A stretch of DNA of 13,537 nt, taken from positions 1-13,537 of the forward strand of contig CBDTYW010000083.1 in assembly GCA_965364735.1 (NCBI GenBank). The letters run 5' to 3'. The notes under the pieces are model-generated. The model made no database searches. It saw nothing but the letters and a program-made list of their open reading frames with translations, and was not told where the DNA came from. Numbering within the stretch: the first letter of the stretch is position 1; every line of letters starts with the position of its first letter. The stretch comes from CBDTYW01 sp965364735. GTDB lineage: Bacteria; Actinomycetota; Nitriliruptoria; Nitriliruptorales; Nitriliruptoraceae. Positions 1 through 7,625 of this stretch are shown piece after piece. Position numbers and translations under genes: made by a program.

Positions 1-825
1 ACGCTCGCGAACGTCGCGCACGTCCTGCAGCAGATCTCCGGCGGACGCTTCGTCCTGGGGCTCGGGTCGCAGGTCCGCCCGCACATCACCAAGCGCTACT
101 CGATGCCGTGGTCGCGCCCCGTTGCCCGCATGCGCGAGCTCGTGCTCGGGATCCGCGCGATCCAGGACGCGTGGGACGGGATTGCGAAGCTCGACTTCCG
201 CGGGGAGTTCTACACGCACACGATCATGGCGCCGGCGTTCGATCCCGGTCCGCACCTGCACGGTCGCGCGCCGATCCACGTCGCCGGCGTGGGCCCGCGG
301 ATGACGGCGGTCGCCGCAGAGGTCGGCGACGGCGTGATCGTCCATCCGTTCGCGACGCGGCGGTCGCTCATGGAGCTGACGATGCCGGCGATCCGCGCAG
401 GGCTCGCGACCGCGGGAAAGGACCGCGACGAGCTCGAGGTCGTCGTGGTGAACCTCGTCGTGACCGGCGACACCGACGCCGAGCTCGCCGCGTCCGTCGA
501 CGTCGTGCGGCGACAGCTCGCGTTCTACGCCTCGACCCCGGCGTACGCACGGGTGCTCGAGGTGGAGGGCTGGGGCAGCATCCACGCCGAGGCGAACCGC
601 CTGTCGAAGGCTGGCCGCTGGGATGAGATGGCCGACCTCGTGACCGACGAGATGCTGCACGCGATCGCCGTCGTCGGGCGACGTCACGAGATCGCCGACC
701 TCGTCCGGGCACGCTGCGCCGGCATCGCCGACACCGTCAGCCTCGAGAACACCCGCCACCCGGACCCCCGACACTTCGCCGACATCGCGGCCGCCCTGCG
801 GCACGCGGACGAGGAGCACGCATGA
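1..825 (+). CDS. F420-dependent LLM-class oxidoreductase, 5'-truncated
   Basis: The reading frame is open from base 1, so the gene begins upstream of the window; 274 residues are visible and probably some tens of N-terminal residues are missing. The ATG at 103 is internal, because good family sequence (SGGRFVLGLGSQVRPHITKR) precedes it. The protein matches luciferase-like monooxygenases of the TIM-barrel type, most like the MSMEG_2256 group of F420-dependent oxidoreductases. Visible signatures include GRFVLGLGSQVRPHI, the MRELVLGIRAIQDAW helix, the FRGEFY strand, the PIHVAGVGPRMTAVAAEVGDGVIVHPF region and FYASTPAYARVLEVEGW. It likely uses reduced F420 in the cytoplasm; the substrate cannot be told. 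The stop overlaps the Nif3-like start as ATGA, suggesting translational coupling. Family assignment is strong; cofactor is inferred from the family. Confidence 0.88.
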   Translation, partial: TLANVAHVLQQISGGRFVLGLGSQVRPHITKRYSMPWSRPVARMRELVLGIRAIQDAWDGIAKLDFRGEFYTHTIMAPAFDPGPHLHGRAPIHVAGVGPRMTAVAAEVGDGVIVHPFATRRSLMELTMPAIRAGLATAGKDRDELEVVVVNLVVTGDTDAELAASVDVVRRQLAFYASTPAYARVLEVEGWGSIHAEANRLSKAGRWDEMADLVTDEMLHAIAVVGRRHEIADLVRARCAGIADTVSLENTRHPDPRHFADIAAALRHADEEHA

Positions 826-1634
826 CCGCCGCAACCGTCGCCGCCTGGACCACGCTCGTCGAGCGCCGCTACCCGGCCGCGCACGCCGCGTCGTGGGACA
901 ACGTCGGCCTGCAGGTCGGCGACCCGTTCGCCTACGTCCGACGCGTGCTGGTCAGCCTCGACGTGACGGGCGCCGTCGTCGCCGAGGCGGCCGAGGTCCC
1001 CGGAACGCTGATCATCTCGCACCACCCGCTGCTGTTCTCCCCGCTCAAGAACCTCACCCCGGCGACGGCGTCGGGCCGGACCGCGCTCGCCGCCGCGGCC
1101 GCCGGCGTGGCGATCCTCGCCGCGCACACCAACCTCGACGTCGCCACCGACGGCAGCGGCACGTCGACGCCCGTCGCTCGGCTCCTCGACCTGCAGGAGG
1201 TCGTGGCGCTGACGCCGGACGAGGACGGCATCGGCTTCGGGCACCTGGGCCTCCTCTCCCAGCCACGACCCCTCCGCGAGGTGGCCGCACAGATCCGCGA
1301 CGGGCTGCCGGCCCCGCACCTGCGGTTTGCCGGCGACCCGTCCCGCTCGGTGCGGCGCGTCGCGGTCGTCGGTGGAGCGGGCGACGGCCTCATCGAGGCC
1401 GCACGCGCCGCGCAGGCCGACGTGTACGTCACGGGCGACCTCCGTCACCACGTCACCCTTGACGCGCTCGAGCAGGGCCTCAGCGTGATCGACGCCGGCC
1501 ATCACGCCACCGAGTGGGCGGCGATGCGGCACTTCGCCGACCGCATCCGCGAGGACGCGCTGGCCAACGGCCTGCCGGGCGCCGTGGTCCTGTCGACGAT
1601 CGACACCTGCCCGTGGAACCGCGGCGACGCCTGA
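822..1634 (+). CDS. Nif3-like dinuclear metal center protein
   Basis: A 270-residue Nif3/DUF34 (YbgI-type) protein. The start is ATG at 822, overlapping the upstream stop by 4 nt, with a GAGGAG ribosome-binding site 5 nt upstream. Family motifs are all present: WDNVGLQVGD (residues 25-34), SHHPLLF (66-72), AHTNLDVATDG (101-111), TGDLRHH (204-210) and DAGHHATE (224-231). His67/His68, His102, Asp106, His228 and Glu231 fit the two-metal site seen in family structures. Biochemical function is not settled for the family (proposed metal-dependent hydrolase or GTP cyclohydrolase I type 2-like); the latter label is often over-assigned. In mycobacteria the homolog sits beside the zinc-ribbon gene, as here, supporting a conserved partnership. 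Length fits the short bacterial form without the inserted domain. Confidence 0.93.
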   Translation: MTAATVAAWTTLVERRYPAAHAASWDNVGLQVGDPFAYVRRVLVSLDVTGAVVAEAAEVPGTLIISHHPLLFSPLKNLTPATASGRTALAAAAAGVAILAAHTNLDVATDGSGTSTPVARLLDLQEVVALTPDEDGIGFGHLGLLSQPRPLREVAAQIRDGLPAPHLRFAGDPSRSVRRVAVVGGAGDGLIEAARAAQADVYVTGDLRHHVTLDALEQGLSVIDAGHHATEWAAMRHFADRIREDALANGLPGAVVLSTIDTCPWNRGDA

Positions 1635-1724
1635 CGCACGCCGCGGCGTCGGTGCGCGACATGATCGCGTCCGTCGTCGAGGGCGGATCACCACGACGCG
1701 AGAGGCGATAGCGTCGGCGCGGCC

Positions 1725-1754
1725 GTCGGCGGATGCCGGCGCGCATCCGCCGAC
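1725..1754 (+). promoter_or_regulatory. Perfect 12-bp inverted repeat before the zinc-ribbon gene
   Basis: GTCGGCGGATGC (1725-1736) and GCATCCGCCGAC (1743-1754) are exact reverse complements around a 6-nt loop. The hairpin ends 5 nt before the GGAG ribosome-binding site (1760-1763) of the GTG start at 1770. There is no T-run after it, so it is not a classical intrinsic terminator. It could be an attenuator between the two genes, an operator, or a 5' UTR structure. A TAGCGT hexamer at about 1709-1714 could be a -10 element, but no -35 is clear. Confidence 0.6.
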
Positions 1755-1769
1755 CTGCCGGAGCAACGC

Positions 1770-2522
1770 GTGGACGCCATCTCCGACCCCGAGCAGCTCA
1801 AGGCGGTCCTCGACCTGCAGACCGTCGAGACCGAGCTCCGTCGGCTGACGCGTGAGCTCGCCGACCTCGAGGAGCAGAAGCGCCTTGACGCGGCGATCGC
1901 CGAGATCGACGTGATCCGACGCACCGGTGACGGGCTGCGCCTGGAGATGTCCGAGGTCGAGGCGGCGACCCGCAAGGAGGAGCGTGAGATCAAGGTCCTG
2001 CGTGCCCGCCTCGATGCGGAGCGCGACCGCCTCTACTCCGGCGCTGTCACGAACAGCCGCGAGAACCAGGCTGCTCAGGCGGAGATCAAGGCCGTCGAGG
2101 AGCGCATCGACCTCCACGAGACCGCTGAGCTCGAGCTCCTGGAGCGTGAGGACGCTTTGGAGGCCGCGCTCGCTGCGAACGACACCGCGCTCACCGATCA
2201 GCAGGCCAGCGTCGAGCACCTGACCGGCGTGCGTGATCAGGCAGCATCCCGGATCATCGCCGACATCGCCGAGCACGAGGTCGACATCCCCAAGCGTCGC
2301 GGCGAGCTCGACGCCGGGCTGCTCGCCAGCTACGACGCCGCCGCGAAGAAGCGCCCGGGGCGCGCGGTCGGTCAGCTCATCAGCGGCAGCTGCACGGCAT
2401 GCAGCATCGCGCTCCCGGTCGCCGAGGCGAACCGCGCCAAGCGCACCCCGCTCTACGACTGCCCGAACTGCGGCGCGATGCTGATCACGATCCCGCTGCC
2501 CAAGGACGCTCCGTCCGGCTGA
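1770..2522 (+). CDS. Coiled-coil C4-type zinc-ribbon protein (Rv2229c/CT398-like)
   Basis: A 250-residue protein starting at GTG 1770 with a GGAG Shine-Dalgarno 6 nt upstream. Residues ~8-175 are heptad-rich, charged helix (repeated E/R/L/A pattern) predicted to form a long coiled-coil hairpin. The C-terminus carries a C4 zinc ribbon: Cys208-x2-Cys211 and Cys231-x2-Cys234, in the context SGSCTACSIALP and YDCPNCGAML. This architecture (DUF164/C4 zinc ribbon) is found next to Nif3-like genes in actinobacteria. In chlamydiae the homolog CT398 has been linked to sigma-54 and secretion, but no general function is established. The RNase HI-type gene that often follows in mycobacteria is absent; the next gene converges 3 bp away. 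Confidence 0.9.
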   Translation: MDAISDPEQLKAVLDLQTVETELRRLTRELADLEEQKRLDAAIAEIDVIRRTGDGLRLEMSEVEAATRKEEREIKVLRARLDAERDRLYSGAVTNSRENQAAQAEIKAVEERIDLHETAELELLEREDALEAALAANDTALTDQQASVEHLTGVRDQAASRIIADIAEHEVDIPKRRGELDAGLLASYDAAAKKRPGRAVGQLISGSCTACSIALPVAEANRAKRTPLYDCPNCGAMLITIPLPKDAPSG

Positions 2523-2525
2523 GCG

Positions 2526-3395
2526 TCAGAGGGCGAGCGCGAACGCGACCTGGTCGACGCCGCGTCCCTTGGCGACGGTGACGGCGTGGTCGGCGGCGCG
2601 GAGCAGGCTGACCTCGTCGGCTGCGTCATCCGGGTAGCTCGCGACGCCGTAGTGAGCGTGGACCTCGAACTCCTCGCCGTCGGGCAGGAAGATGTGCTCC
2701 TCGGCGAGCAGCGTCGCGAGACGTCGCGCTGCCGCGGCAGCACCGGCGTGGTTCGCGCCGACGAGCGCGATGGCGAGGTTGTCGGAACCGAGTCGACCAA
2801 CGAGGTCACGGGACTTCGTCGAGCGTCGGAGGACGTGGCCGAGCGTGCGGACCGCGTCCGTGCCGACCATGTGTCCGTAGCGCTCGTTGAGGCCGCGCGT
2901 GCCGGAGATGTCGGCCAGGAGGATGGAGTAGGAGACGTCGTGGAGGCGGAGCTGCTCGAGCCCCTCATAGAAGGCGCGGACGTTCAGCAACCCGGTGACG
3001 GAGTCCTCACGCGCTGCCCGGTCGAGCGCGGCGACCTTGTCGGCCTCGAGCCGCCCGATGACTGCGCCGGTCACGGCGAGCCCGACCAGCATGAGGCTGC
3101 GCAACACGATCCCGGGGCCGTCGACCGGCGCGATCCCGAGCCAGCTGTCGATCATCGTGTGCATGAGCCCGGCGGTCACGCCGGTGACGAGGCCGAAGCG
3201 CACGCCTCCGATCAGACCACCGAACACTGCGGGGACGGTCGCGAGCCACGCCCACCCGCTGGAGCCTGTGCCCAGATGGAGCAGGCCGACGAGGCTGATG
3301 CCGACGGCGGCGGCAAGCCAGCGTCGGTACGGCGTGGCCAGGACGACGGTGATGTCGTCGAACCACTGGATGGCACGGGAAGTCAGGTCCTGCAC
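2526..3395 (-). CDS. Membrane protein with degenerate GGDEF domain
   Basis: A 289-residue protein starting at GTG 3395 with a GGAGG ribosome-binding site 7 nt upstream. Residues ~27-116 contain about four hydrophobic segments (around 27-42, 47-65, 66-86 and 96-116), so it is membrane anchored. Residues ~128-285 form a GGDEF fold: DSVTGLLNVRAFYEGL, LNERYGHMVGTD and GVASYPDDA are recognisable. The signature loop reads RLGSDNLAI (GSDNL at 203-207) instead of GG(D/E)EF, and the usual metal-binding DxD reads DIS (162-164). Diguanylate cyclase activity is therefore unlikely. The inhibitory-site position has KSRD rather than RxxD. It follows the trehalose genes on the same strand with a 48-bp gap and may be co-transcribed. 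It could bind a nucleotide or act as a scaffold; this is inference. Confidence 0.88.
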   Translation of the reverse strand: MQDLTSRAIQWFDDITVVLATPYRRWLAAAVGISLVGLLHLGTGSSGWAWLATVPAVFGGLIGGVRFGLVTGVTAGLMHTMIDSWLGIAPVDGPGIVLRSLMLVGLAVTGAVIGRLEADKVAALDRAAREDSVTGLLNVRAFYEGLEQLRLHDVSYSILLADISGTRGLNERYGHMVGTDAVRTLGHVLRRSTKSRDLVGRLGSDNLAIALVGANHAGAAAAARRLATLLAEEHIFLPDGEEFEVHAHYGVASYPDDAADEVSLLRAADHAVTVAKGRGVDQVAFALAL

Positions 3396-3422
3396 GGGAG
3401 CACCTCCGGCTCACCTGCTCCC
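3393..3422 (-). promoter_or_regulatory. Hairpin presenting the ribosome-binding site of the GGDEF gene
   Basis: On the minus strand the leader reads GGGAGCA, a 13-nt loop ending in GGAGG, then TGCTCCC directly followed by the GTG start. The 7-bp stem is perfect. It places the Shine-Dalgarno in the loop and the stem flush against the start codon. It may modulate initiation of the downstream gene independently of otsA/otsB; it could also be chance in a GC-rich leader. Confidence 0.4.
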
Positions 3423-3443
3423 GTCGGCTGACTGGAGTCCCGC

Positions 3444-6119
3444 TCAACGTAGGCGTCGACGACGCTCCTCGTTGATCGCGCAGGCCGCTCCGATCAGGCC
3501 CATGTGGGTGAAGCCCTGAGGGAAGTTGCCGAGGTGCTCGTGCGTGACGGAGTCGACTTCCTCGGCGAACAACCCGAGGGGGCCGGCAAGGGAACGCAAC
3601 CGCTCGAAGATCCGCTCCGCCTCGTCGAGGTCGCCCATGCGGGCGAGGACCTCGACCAGCCAGAACGAGCACATGAGGAAGGCGCCCTCGTGGCCGGTGA
3701 GGCCATCCTCGGAGCGGTAGCGAAGCAGCAGCCCGTCGCTGACCTCGAGGTCCCTGCGCAGCGCCTCGACCGTCGAGCGGATCCGCGGATCCGACGCCGG
3801 GAGAAACCCACGCAACGGCAGCAGCAGGACGGCGGCGTCGAGGTGCGGGTCGCCGTAGGACTGGGTGAACGTGCCCAGATCGTCGTCGTAGCCGTACTCG
3901 AGGATCGAGTCGCGGATCTCCGCCGCGATCCGTCGCCACTTCGGATACGGGCCGCGCAGCCCCAGGTCGGTCCCGATCCTGATGGCACGGTCGACCGACA
4001 GCCAGCACTGGAACTTCGAGAAGACGTGGTGGCGGGGGTCGTTGCGCGCCTCCCACAGACCGGCGTCCGGCTGCTCCCACTGGGAGATGACCGTGTCGAC
4101 GAGCTCGAGGATCACGCGCCACTGGGCCGGTGGCACTTCGCTGCCGACGCGCTCGGTCAGGTAGCCGAGCTGCATCGCCGCGCCGTAGATGTCGAGCTGG
4201 AGCTGGTCGGCCGCGCCGTTGCCGATGCGGACGGGTGAGGACTGCTCGTAGCCCTCGAGGTGCTCGAGGTCGTACTCGTCGAGGTCGTCGTCGCCGGTCA
4301 CGCGGTACATGGGGCGCAGGGCTCGCGTTCCGCCGATGCGCTCGACGAGCTCGGTCAGCCAGCGGATGAACGTCTCGGCCTCACGCGTGTGGCCGATACG
4401 CAGGAACGTCTCCAGGACGTACGCGGAGTCACGGATCCAGGCGTAGCGGTAGTCCCAGTTGCGGATGCCGCCGAGGCCTTCGGGCAGCGATGCGGTCGGC
4501 GCCGCGACGAGCGCGCCGGTGGGTTCGTAGACGAGGCCCTTGAGCACGAGTGCGGAGCGGACGACGTCGTCGCGCCACGGACCGTCGTAGTCGATCAGCT
4601 CTGCCCACCGGCCCCACGTGCGGACCGTCAGGTCGAGCAGGTCGTCCTCCGTGAGGTGACGGTGGGGGCTGCGCTCGGACCCGGGAGTCTGCAGCCGCAG
4701 CCAGCGCTGGTCATCGCGCTTCAGCGACAACACGCCGACGGCGATCGGTTGTCCGTCGACGTGCTCGGAGATCGTGAAGTCGATGTCCGGCGCGACGAGG
4801 TTGACGTAGTCGCTGCCCGCGGACGCCGTGAGTCCCCGGCCGCTGGCGACGATCTCCGTGCTCGCTCGGGCGTAGTCGAAACGTGGCTGGAACTCGACGA
4901 TCACGTCGACGTCGTCCCACACCTCGACGCGGCGCAGCAGCGTGTGCTCGGCGTGCTGGACGTCGAAGGCGTTCACACGCGAGTACACGAAGAAGTCGGT
5001 GATCGTCACGACCGGGTTGCCCCCGCGCGCAAACCGGGTGACCAGCACGTTCGTCTCGCCGAGGTAGGTGCGCTGGATCTCGTACTGCTCATGGTCGACC
5101 GGCCGGATGCGCCATCGACCGCCCTTGTCCTCGTCGAGGATCGCGGCGAACACGGACGGCGAATCGAAGCGCGGGAAGCAGAACCAGTCGATCGATCCGT
5201 CGACGCTCACGAGCGCGGCGGAGCGTGAGTCGCCGATCATCCCGTAGTCGCGCAGCGGCCGGTAGCGGCCGGTGGTCCGTCGTGCTGCTGCGGCGACGCC
5301 GGGCCGGCCCTCGGTCGGCGCGCCGAGCTCGCGGAGGAGCTCGACGACGCGGGCCGGGTCGTCGACGCGCCATCCGGCCTCCGTGCCTCGCGGTTCCTCC
5401 GCGACCAGCACGGCGTGGCCGCCACGGGTGACCGCCACGCGGAAGCCGTCCTCGTCGGTCACGTCGTCACCGAGCATGACCGGCATGCGACCGGGGTACT
5501 GGTCGAGCAGCCACGTGAGGGCACGGCCCTTGTCGATGTTCGCGGGGCGCATCTCGACGACGAGCTTCCCGTCGAGGACGTCCCAGCCGGGGGAGTCGTC
5601 GCTGAACGACCCGAGGATCTCGCGGACGGACGGAAGCAGCCGCTCGACCTCGGTCGGCTCGGCCTGGCGGTAGTGCACGGCGATCGAGCTCGACTTGGTC
5701 TCGATGCGGAAACCGTCGGCACCGGCGAGCGCAGTCTCGAGCGCGTCGAGCGCTCCGTGCAGCGTCCGTCGCAGCGCCGCGACCTCGACCAGCGTCGTGC
5801 GGGTTCCGTCGCCGAGCAGCGCCTCCGTGCCGTGGCCTCCCACGAACGCGACGCCGAGCTCGAGCAGGTCCTCAGGGATCCGACGCAGGAGGTCGTCGAG
5901 GCCGCGGCCGGACGAGATCACGACCTGCCACCGCGTCGCCAGCGTTCGGATCGCCTCGATCGCGCCGGGCATCGGGGCAGCGTCGTCGGGAACGTCGACG
6001 ATCGGTGAGAGCGTCCCGTCGAAGTCGAGCACGAGGAGGAGGTCCTGCTCCGGCAGGAGCGTGGCGATCACCGCGTCGAGGTCGTCGTGGCGACGACCCG
6101 CTGATGCCGGCGCCGTCAC
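3444..6119 (-). CDS. otsB: Trehalose-phosphatase (OtsB) fused to GH15 trehalase/glucoamylase-like hydrolase
   Basis: An 891-residue two-domain cytoplasmic protein with a GTG start at 6119 overlapping the otsA stop (GTGA). Residues ~20-268 are a HAD trehalose-6-phosphate phosphatase: LDFDGTLSPI gives nucleophile Asp32 and acid Asp34, SSGRG (69-73) is motif II, Lys197 is the motif III lysine and LGDDVTDEDGF (216-226) is motif IV. A linker of ~20 residues follows. Residues ~285-887 are a glycoside hydrolase family 15 domain: YGMIGDSRSAALVSVDGSIDW, GGIRNWDYRYAWIRDS (550-565), GLWEARND with candidate acid Glu690, and FAEEVDSVTHEHLGNFPQGFTH with candidate base Glu853 or Glu854. The GH15 half resembles mycobacterial trehalase (Rv2402 type) more than secreted glucoamylases, and no signal peptide is present. 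One polypeptide could both make and cleave trehalose; the actual GH15 substrate is inferred. Confidence 0.93.
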   Translation of the reverse strand: MTAPASAGRRHDDLDAVIATLLPEQDLLLVLDFDGTLSPIVDVPDDAAPMPGAIEAIRTLATRWQVVISSGRGLDDLLRRIPEDLLELGVAFVGGHGTEALLGDGTRTTLVEVAALRRTLHGALDALETALAGADGFRIETKSSSIAVHYRQAEPTEVERLLPSVREILGSFSDDSPGWDVLDGKLVVEMRPANIDKGRALTWLLDQYPGRMPVMLGDDVTDEDGFRVAVTRGGHAVLVAEEPRGTEAGWRVDDPARVVELLRELGAPTEGRPGVAAAARRTTGRYRPLRDYGMIGDSRSAALVSVDGSIDWFCFPRFDSPSVFAAILDEDKGGRWRIRPVDHEQYEIQRTYLGETNVLVTRFARGGNPVVTITDFFVYSRVNAFDVQHAEHTLLRRVEVWDDVDVIVEFQPRFDYARASTEIVASGRGLTASAGSDYVNLVAPDIDFTISEHVDGQPIAVGVLSLKRDDQRWLRLQTPGSERSPHRHLTEDDLLDLTVRTWGRWAELIDYDGPWRDDVVRSALVLKGLVYEPTGALVAAPTASLPEGLGGIRNWDYRYAWIRDSAYVLETFLRIGHTREAETFIRWLTELVERIGGTRALRPMYRVTGDDDLDEYDLEHLEGYEQSSPVRIGNGAADQLQLDIYGAAMQLGYLTERVGSEVPPAQWRVILELVDTVISQWEQPDAGLWEARNDPRHHVFSKFQCWLSVDRAIRIGTDLGLRGPYPKWRRIAAEIRDSILEYGYDDDLGTFTQSYGDPHLDAAVLLLPLRGFLPASDPRIRSTVEALRRDLEVSDGLLLRYRSEDGLTGHEGAFLMCSFWLVEVLARMGDLDEAERIFERLRSLAGPLGLFAEEVDSVTHEHLGNFPQGFTHMGLIGAACAINEERRRRLR

Positions 6120-7570
6120 TGCACGGTTCCCAGCAGGGAGGCGACCTCAGCGGTCTTCGGCTGAGCGGTCGCTCGTGCGATCTCGGCGAGCTCCAGGTTG
6201 ACCCAGTTGAAGACGTCGCGACGCCGGACCGTGTTCGCCATCGTCGCGATCCGCTTGCGGCGTTCGGACACCGGCAGCGTCATGGCCTGCTCCATCCGCA
6301 TGCTGAGCCCCTCGACGTCGAAGGGGTTGCAGCCCATCGCGCCGCCGGACAGCTCGTGCCATGCTCCCGCGAACTCACTGAGCAGGAGGACCCCCGCCTC
6401 TCCGCCCGCGTCCTGACAGATCGCGAACTCCTTGGCGACGAGGTTCATCCCATCCTTCAACGGCGTCACGCACATCACGTCGGCAAGCCGGTAGTAGGCG
6501 GCCAAGCGGTGCTCGGAGACCCCGCGGTAGAGGTAGTGGACGGGGACGTCCTGTCCGGGCTCCGTGAATCGGCCGTTGATCCGGCCGACCTCGCTCTCGA
6601 TCTCGGCGCGGAGATCGCGGTACTCCTGCACGTCGTCGCGGGAAGGGACTGCGACCTGCACGAACGCGACCTTGCCGCGGAGATCCTCGCGGCGTTCCAG
6701 CAGCAGGCTGATCGCCTGGAGGCGGTGGCGGATGCCCTTGGTGTAGTCGAGCCGGTCGACGCCGAGGAAGACGTGCTTGCCCTCGAACTGTGTGCGGAGC
6801 TGATCGAGCTCACGCTGGGTCTCGTCATGGACGGCGAGGTCCGAGAACGCTGCGGCATCGATCGAGATCGCGTGAGCCGCGGTGCGGATGCGGCGACCCT
6901 CGGGCAGCATCAGCCGCTTGGAGCGCACGGCAAGGTCGTCGAAGACGCGCATGCACGAGTTGACGAAGTTCTCGCGATAGCGCTCGGTGTGGAACGAGAC
7001 GACGTCCGCGGACAGCAGGCCCGCGAGGATCTCCTCACGCCAGGGAAGCCGCGACATGAGCTCCGGTGGCGGGAACGGGATGTGGAGGAAGAAGCCGATG
7101 ATCGCGTCGGGGCGGAGCTTGCGGATCATCTGGGGTGCGAGCATCAGGTGGTAGTCCTGCACCCAGAAGATCGGAGGCTCGGGGTGGTCGAACTTGAGCG
7201 CGCAGGCCGCCTCGGCGAACTTCTGGTTCACCTCGACGTACTGCTCCCAGTAGCTGCGATCGATGACCGGCTGGGCGATCAGATCGTGGAAGAGCGGCCA
7301 GATCGTGCGGTTCGAGAAGCCGTGGTAGTGGCCCTCGACCTGTTCGGGAGTGAGCTTGACGGGGCTGAGGTCGACGTCGAGCCCCTCGACGCGCACAGGG
7401 ATGTCGTCCGCGTCGTCCCAGCCGACCCACGCGCCCGTCGTCCCGCTCATGACGGGGCTCAGCGCGGTGACGAGGCCGCCGCTCGACGCCTGCCAGCGCT
7501 CGCCCTCGCGGCGTACCGGGAGGCGGTTCGCGACGACCACGAGCGGGTTGGTGTTCTTGCCTCGCGTCAC
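6116..7570 (-). CDS. otsA: Alpha,alpha-trehalose-phosphate synthase (UDP-forming)
   Basis: A 484-residue GT20 enzyme that joins UDP-glucose and glucose-6-phosphate to give trehalose-6-phosphate in the cytoplasm. Conserved elements are intact: VVVANRLPVRR (11-21) with the following SSGGLVTAL loop, WVGWD (49-53), WVQDYHLMLAP (136-146), FFLHIPFPPPE (160-170), FLGVDRLDYTKGI (268-280) with Arg273 and Lys278, and PLKDGMNLVAKEF (370-382). The start is GTG at 7570 (MTRGKNTNPLVVVANRLP); its ribosome-binding site is weak. Full family length, no lesions. It overlaps the phosphatase fusion by 4 nt, giving direct coupling of the two pathway steps. A TACGGT -10-like hexamer (minus, 7617-7612) lies upstream at the 3' end of the aminotransferase gene, but no good -35 is visible. 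Confidence 0.97.
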   Translation of the reverse strand: MTRGKNTNPLVVVANRLPVRREGERWQASSGGLVTALSPVMSGTTGAWVGWDDADDIPVRVEGLDVDLSPVKLTPEQVEGHYHGFSNRTIWPLFHDLIAQPVIDRSYWEQYVEVNQKFAEAACALKFDHPEPPIFWVQDYHLMLAPQMIRKLRPDAIIGFFLHIPFPPPELMSRLPWREEILAGLLSADVVSFHTERYRENFVNSCMRVFDDLAVRSKRLMLPEGRRIRTAAHAISIDAAAFSDLAVHDETQRELDQLRTQFEGKHVFLGVDRLDYTKGIRHRLQAISLLLERREDLRGKVAFVQVAVPSRDDVQEYRDLRAEIESEVGRINGRFTEPGQDVPVHYLYRGVSEHRLAAYYRLADVMCVTPLKDGMNLVAKEFAICQDAGGEAGVLLLSEFAGAWHELSGGAMGCNPFDVEGLSMRMEQAMTLPVSERRKRIATMANTVRRRDVFNWVNLELAEIARATAQPKTAEVASLLGTVQ

Positions 7571-7625
7571 GCGCTCATGCCCCTGTGCGGATCGGCTGCC
7601 GGACGTGGTTCACCGTAGCGCTGTG

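Noticed and set aside
684..2276. Long minus-strand open frame (530 codons)
   Set aside because: It lies antisense to the clearly coding Nif3-like and zinc-ribbon genes and has no recognisable family; long antisense frames are expected in high-GC coding DNA.
6005..7618. Long plus-strand open frame (537 codons) antisense to otsA
   Set aside because: otsA has every family motif on the minus strand; the antisense translation is low-complexity D/E/R/V sequence mirroring codon bias.
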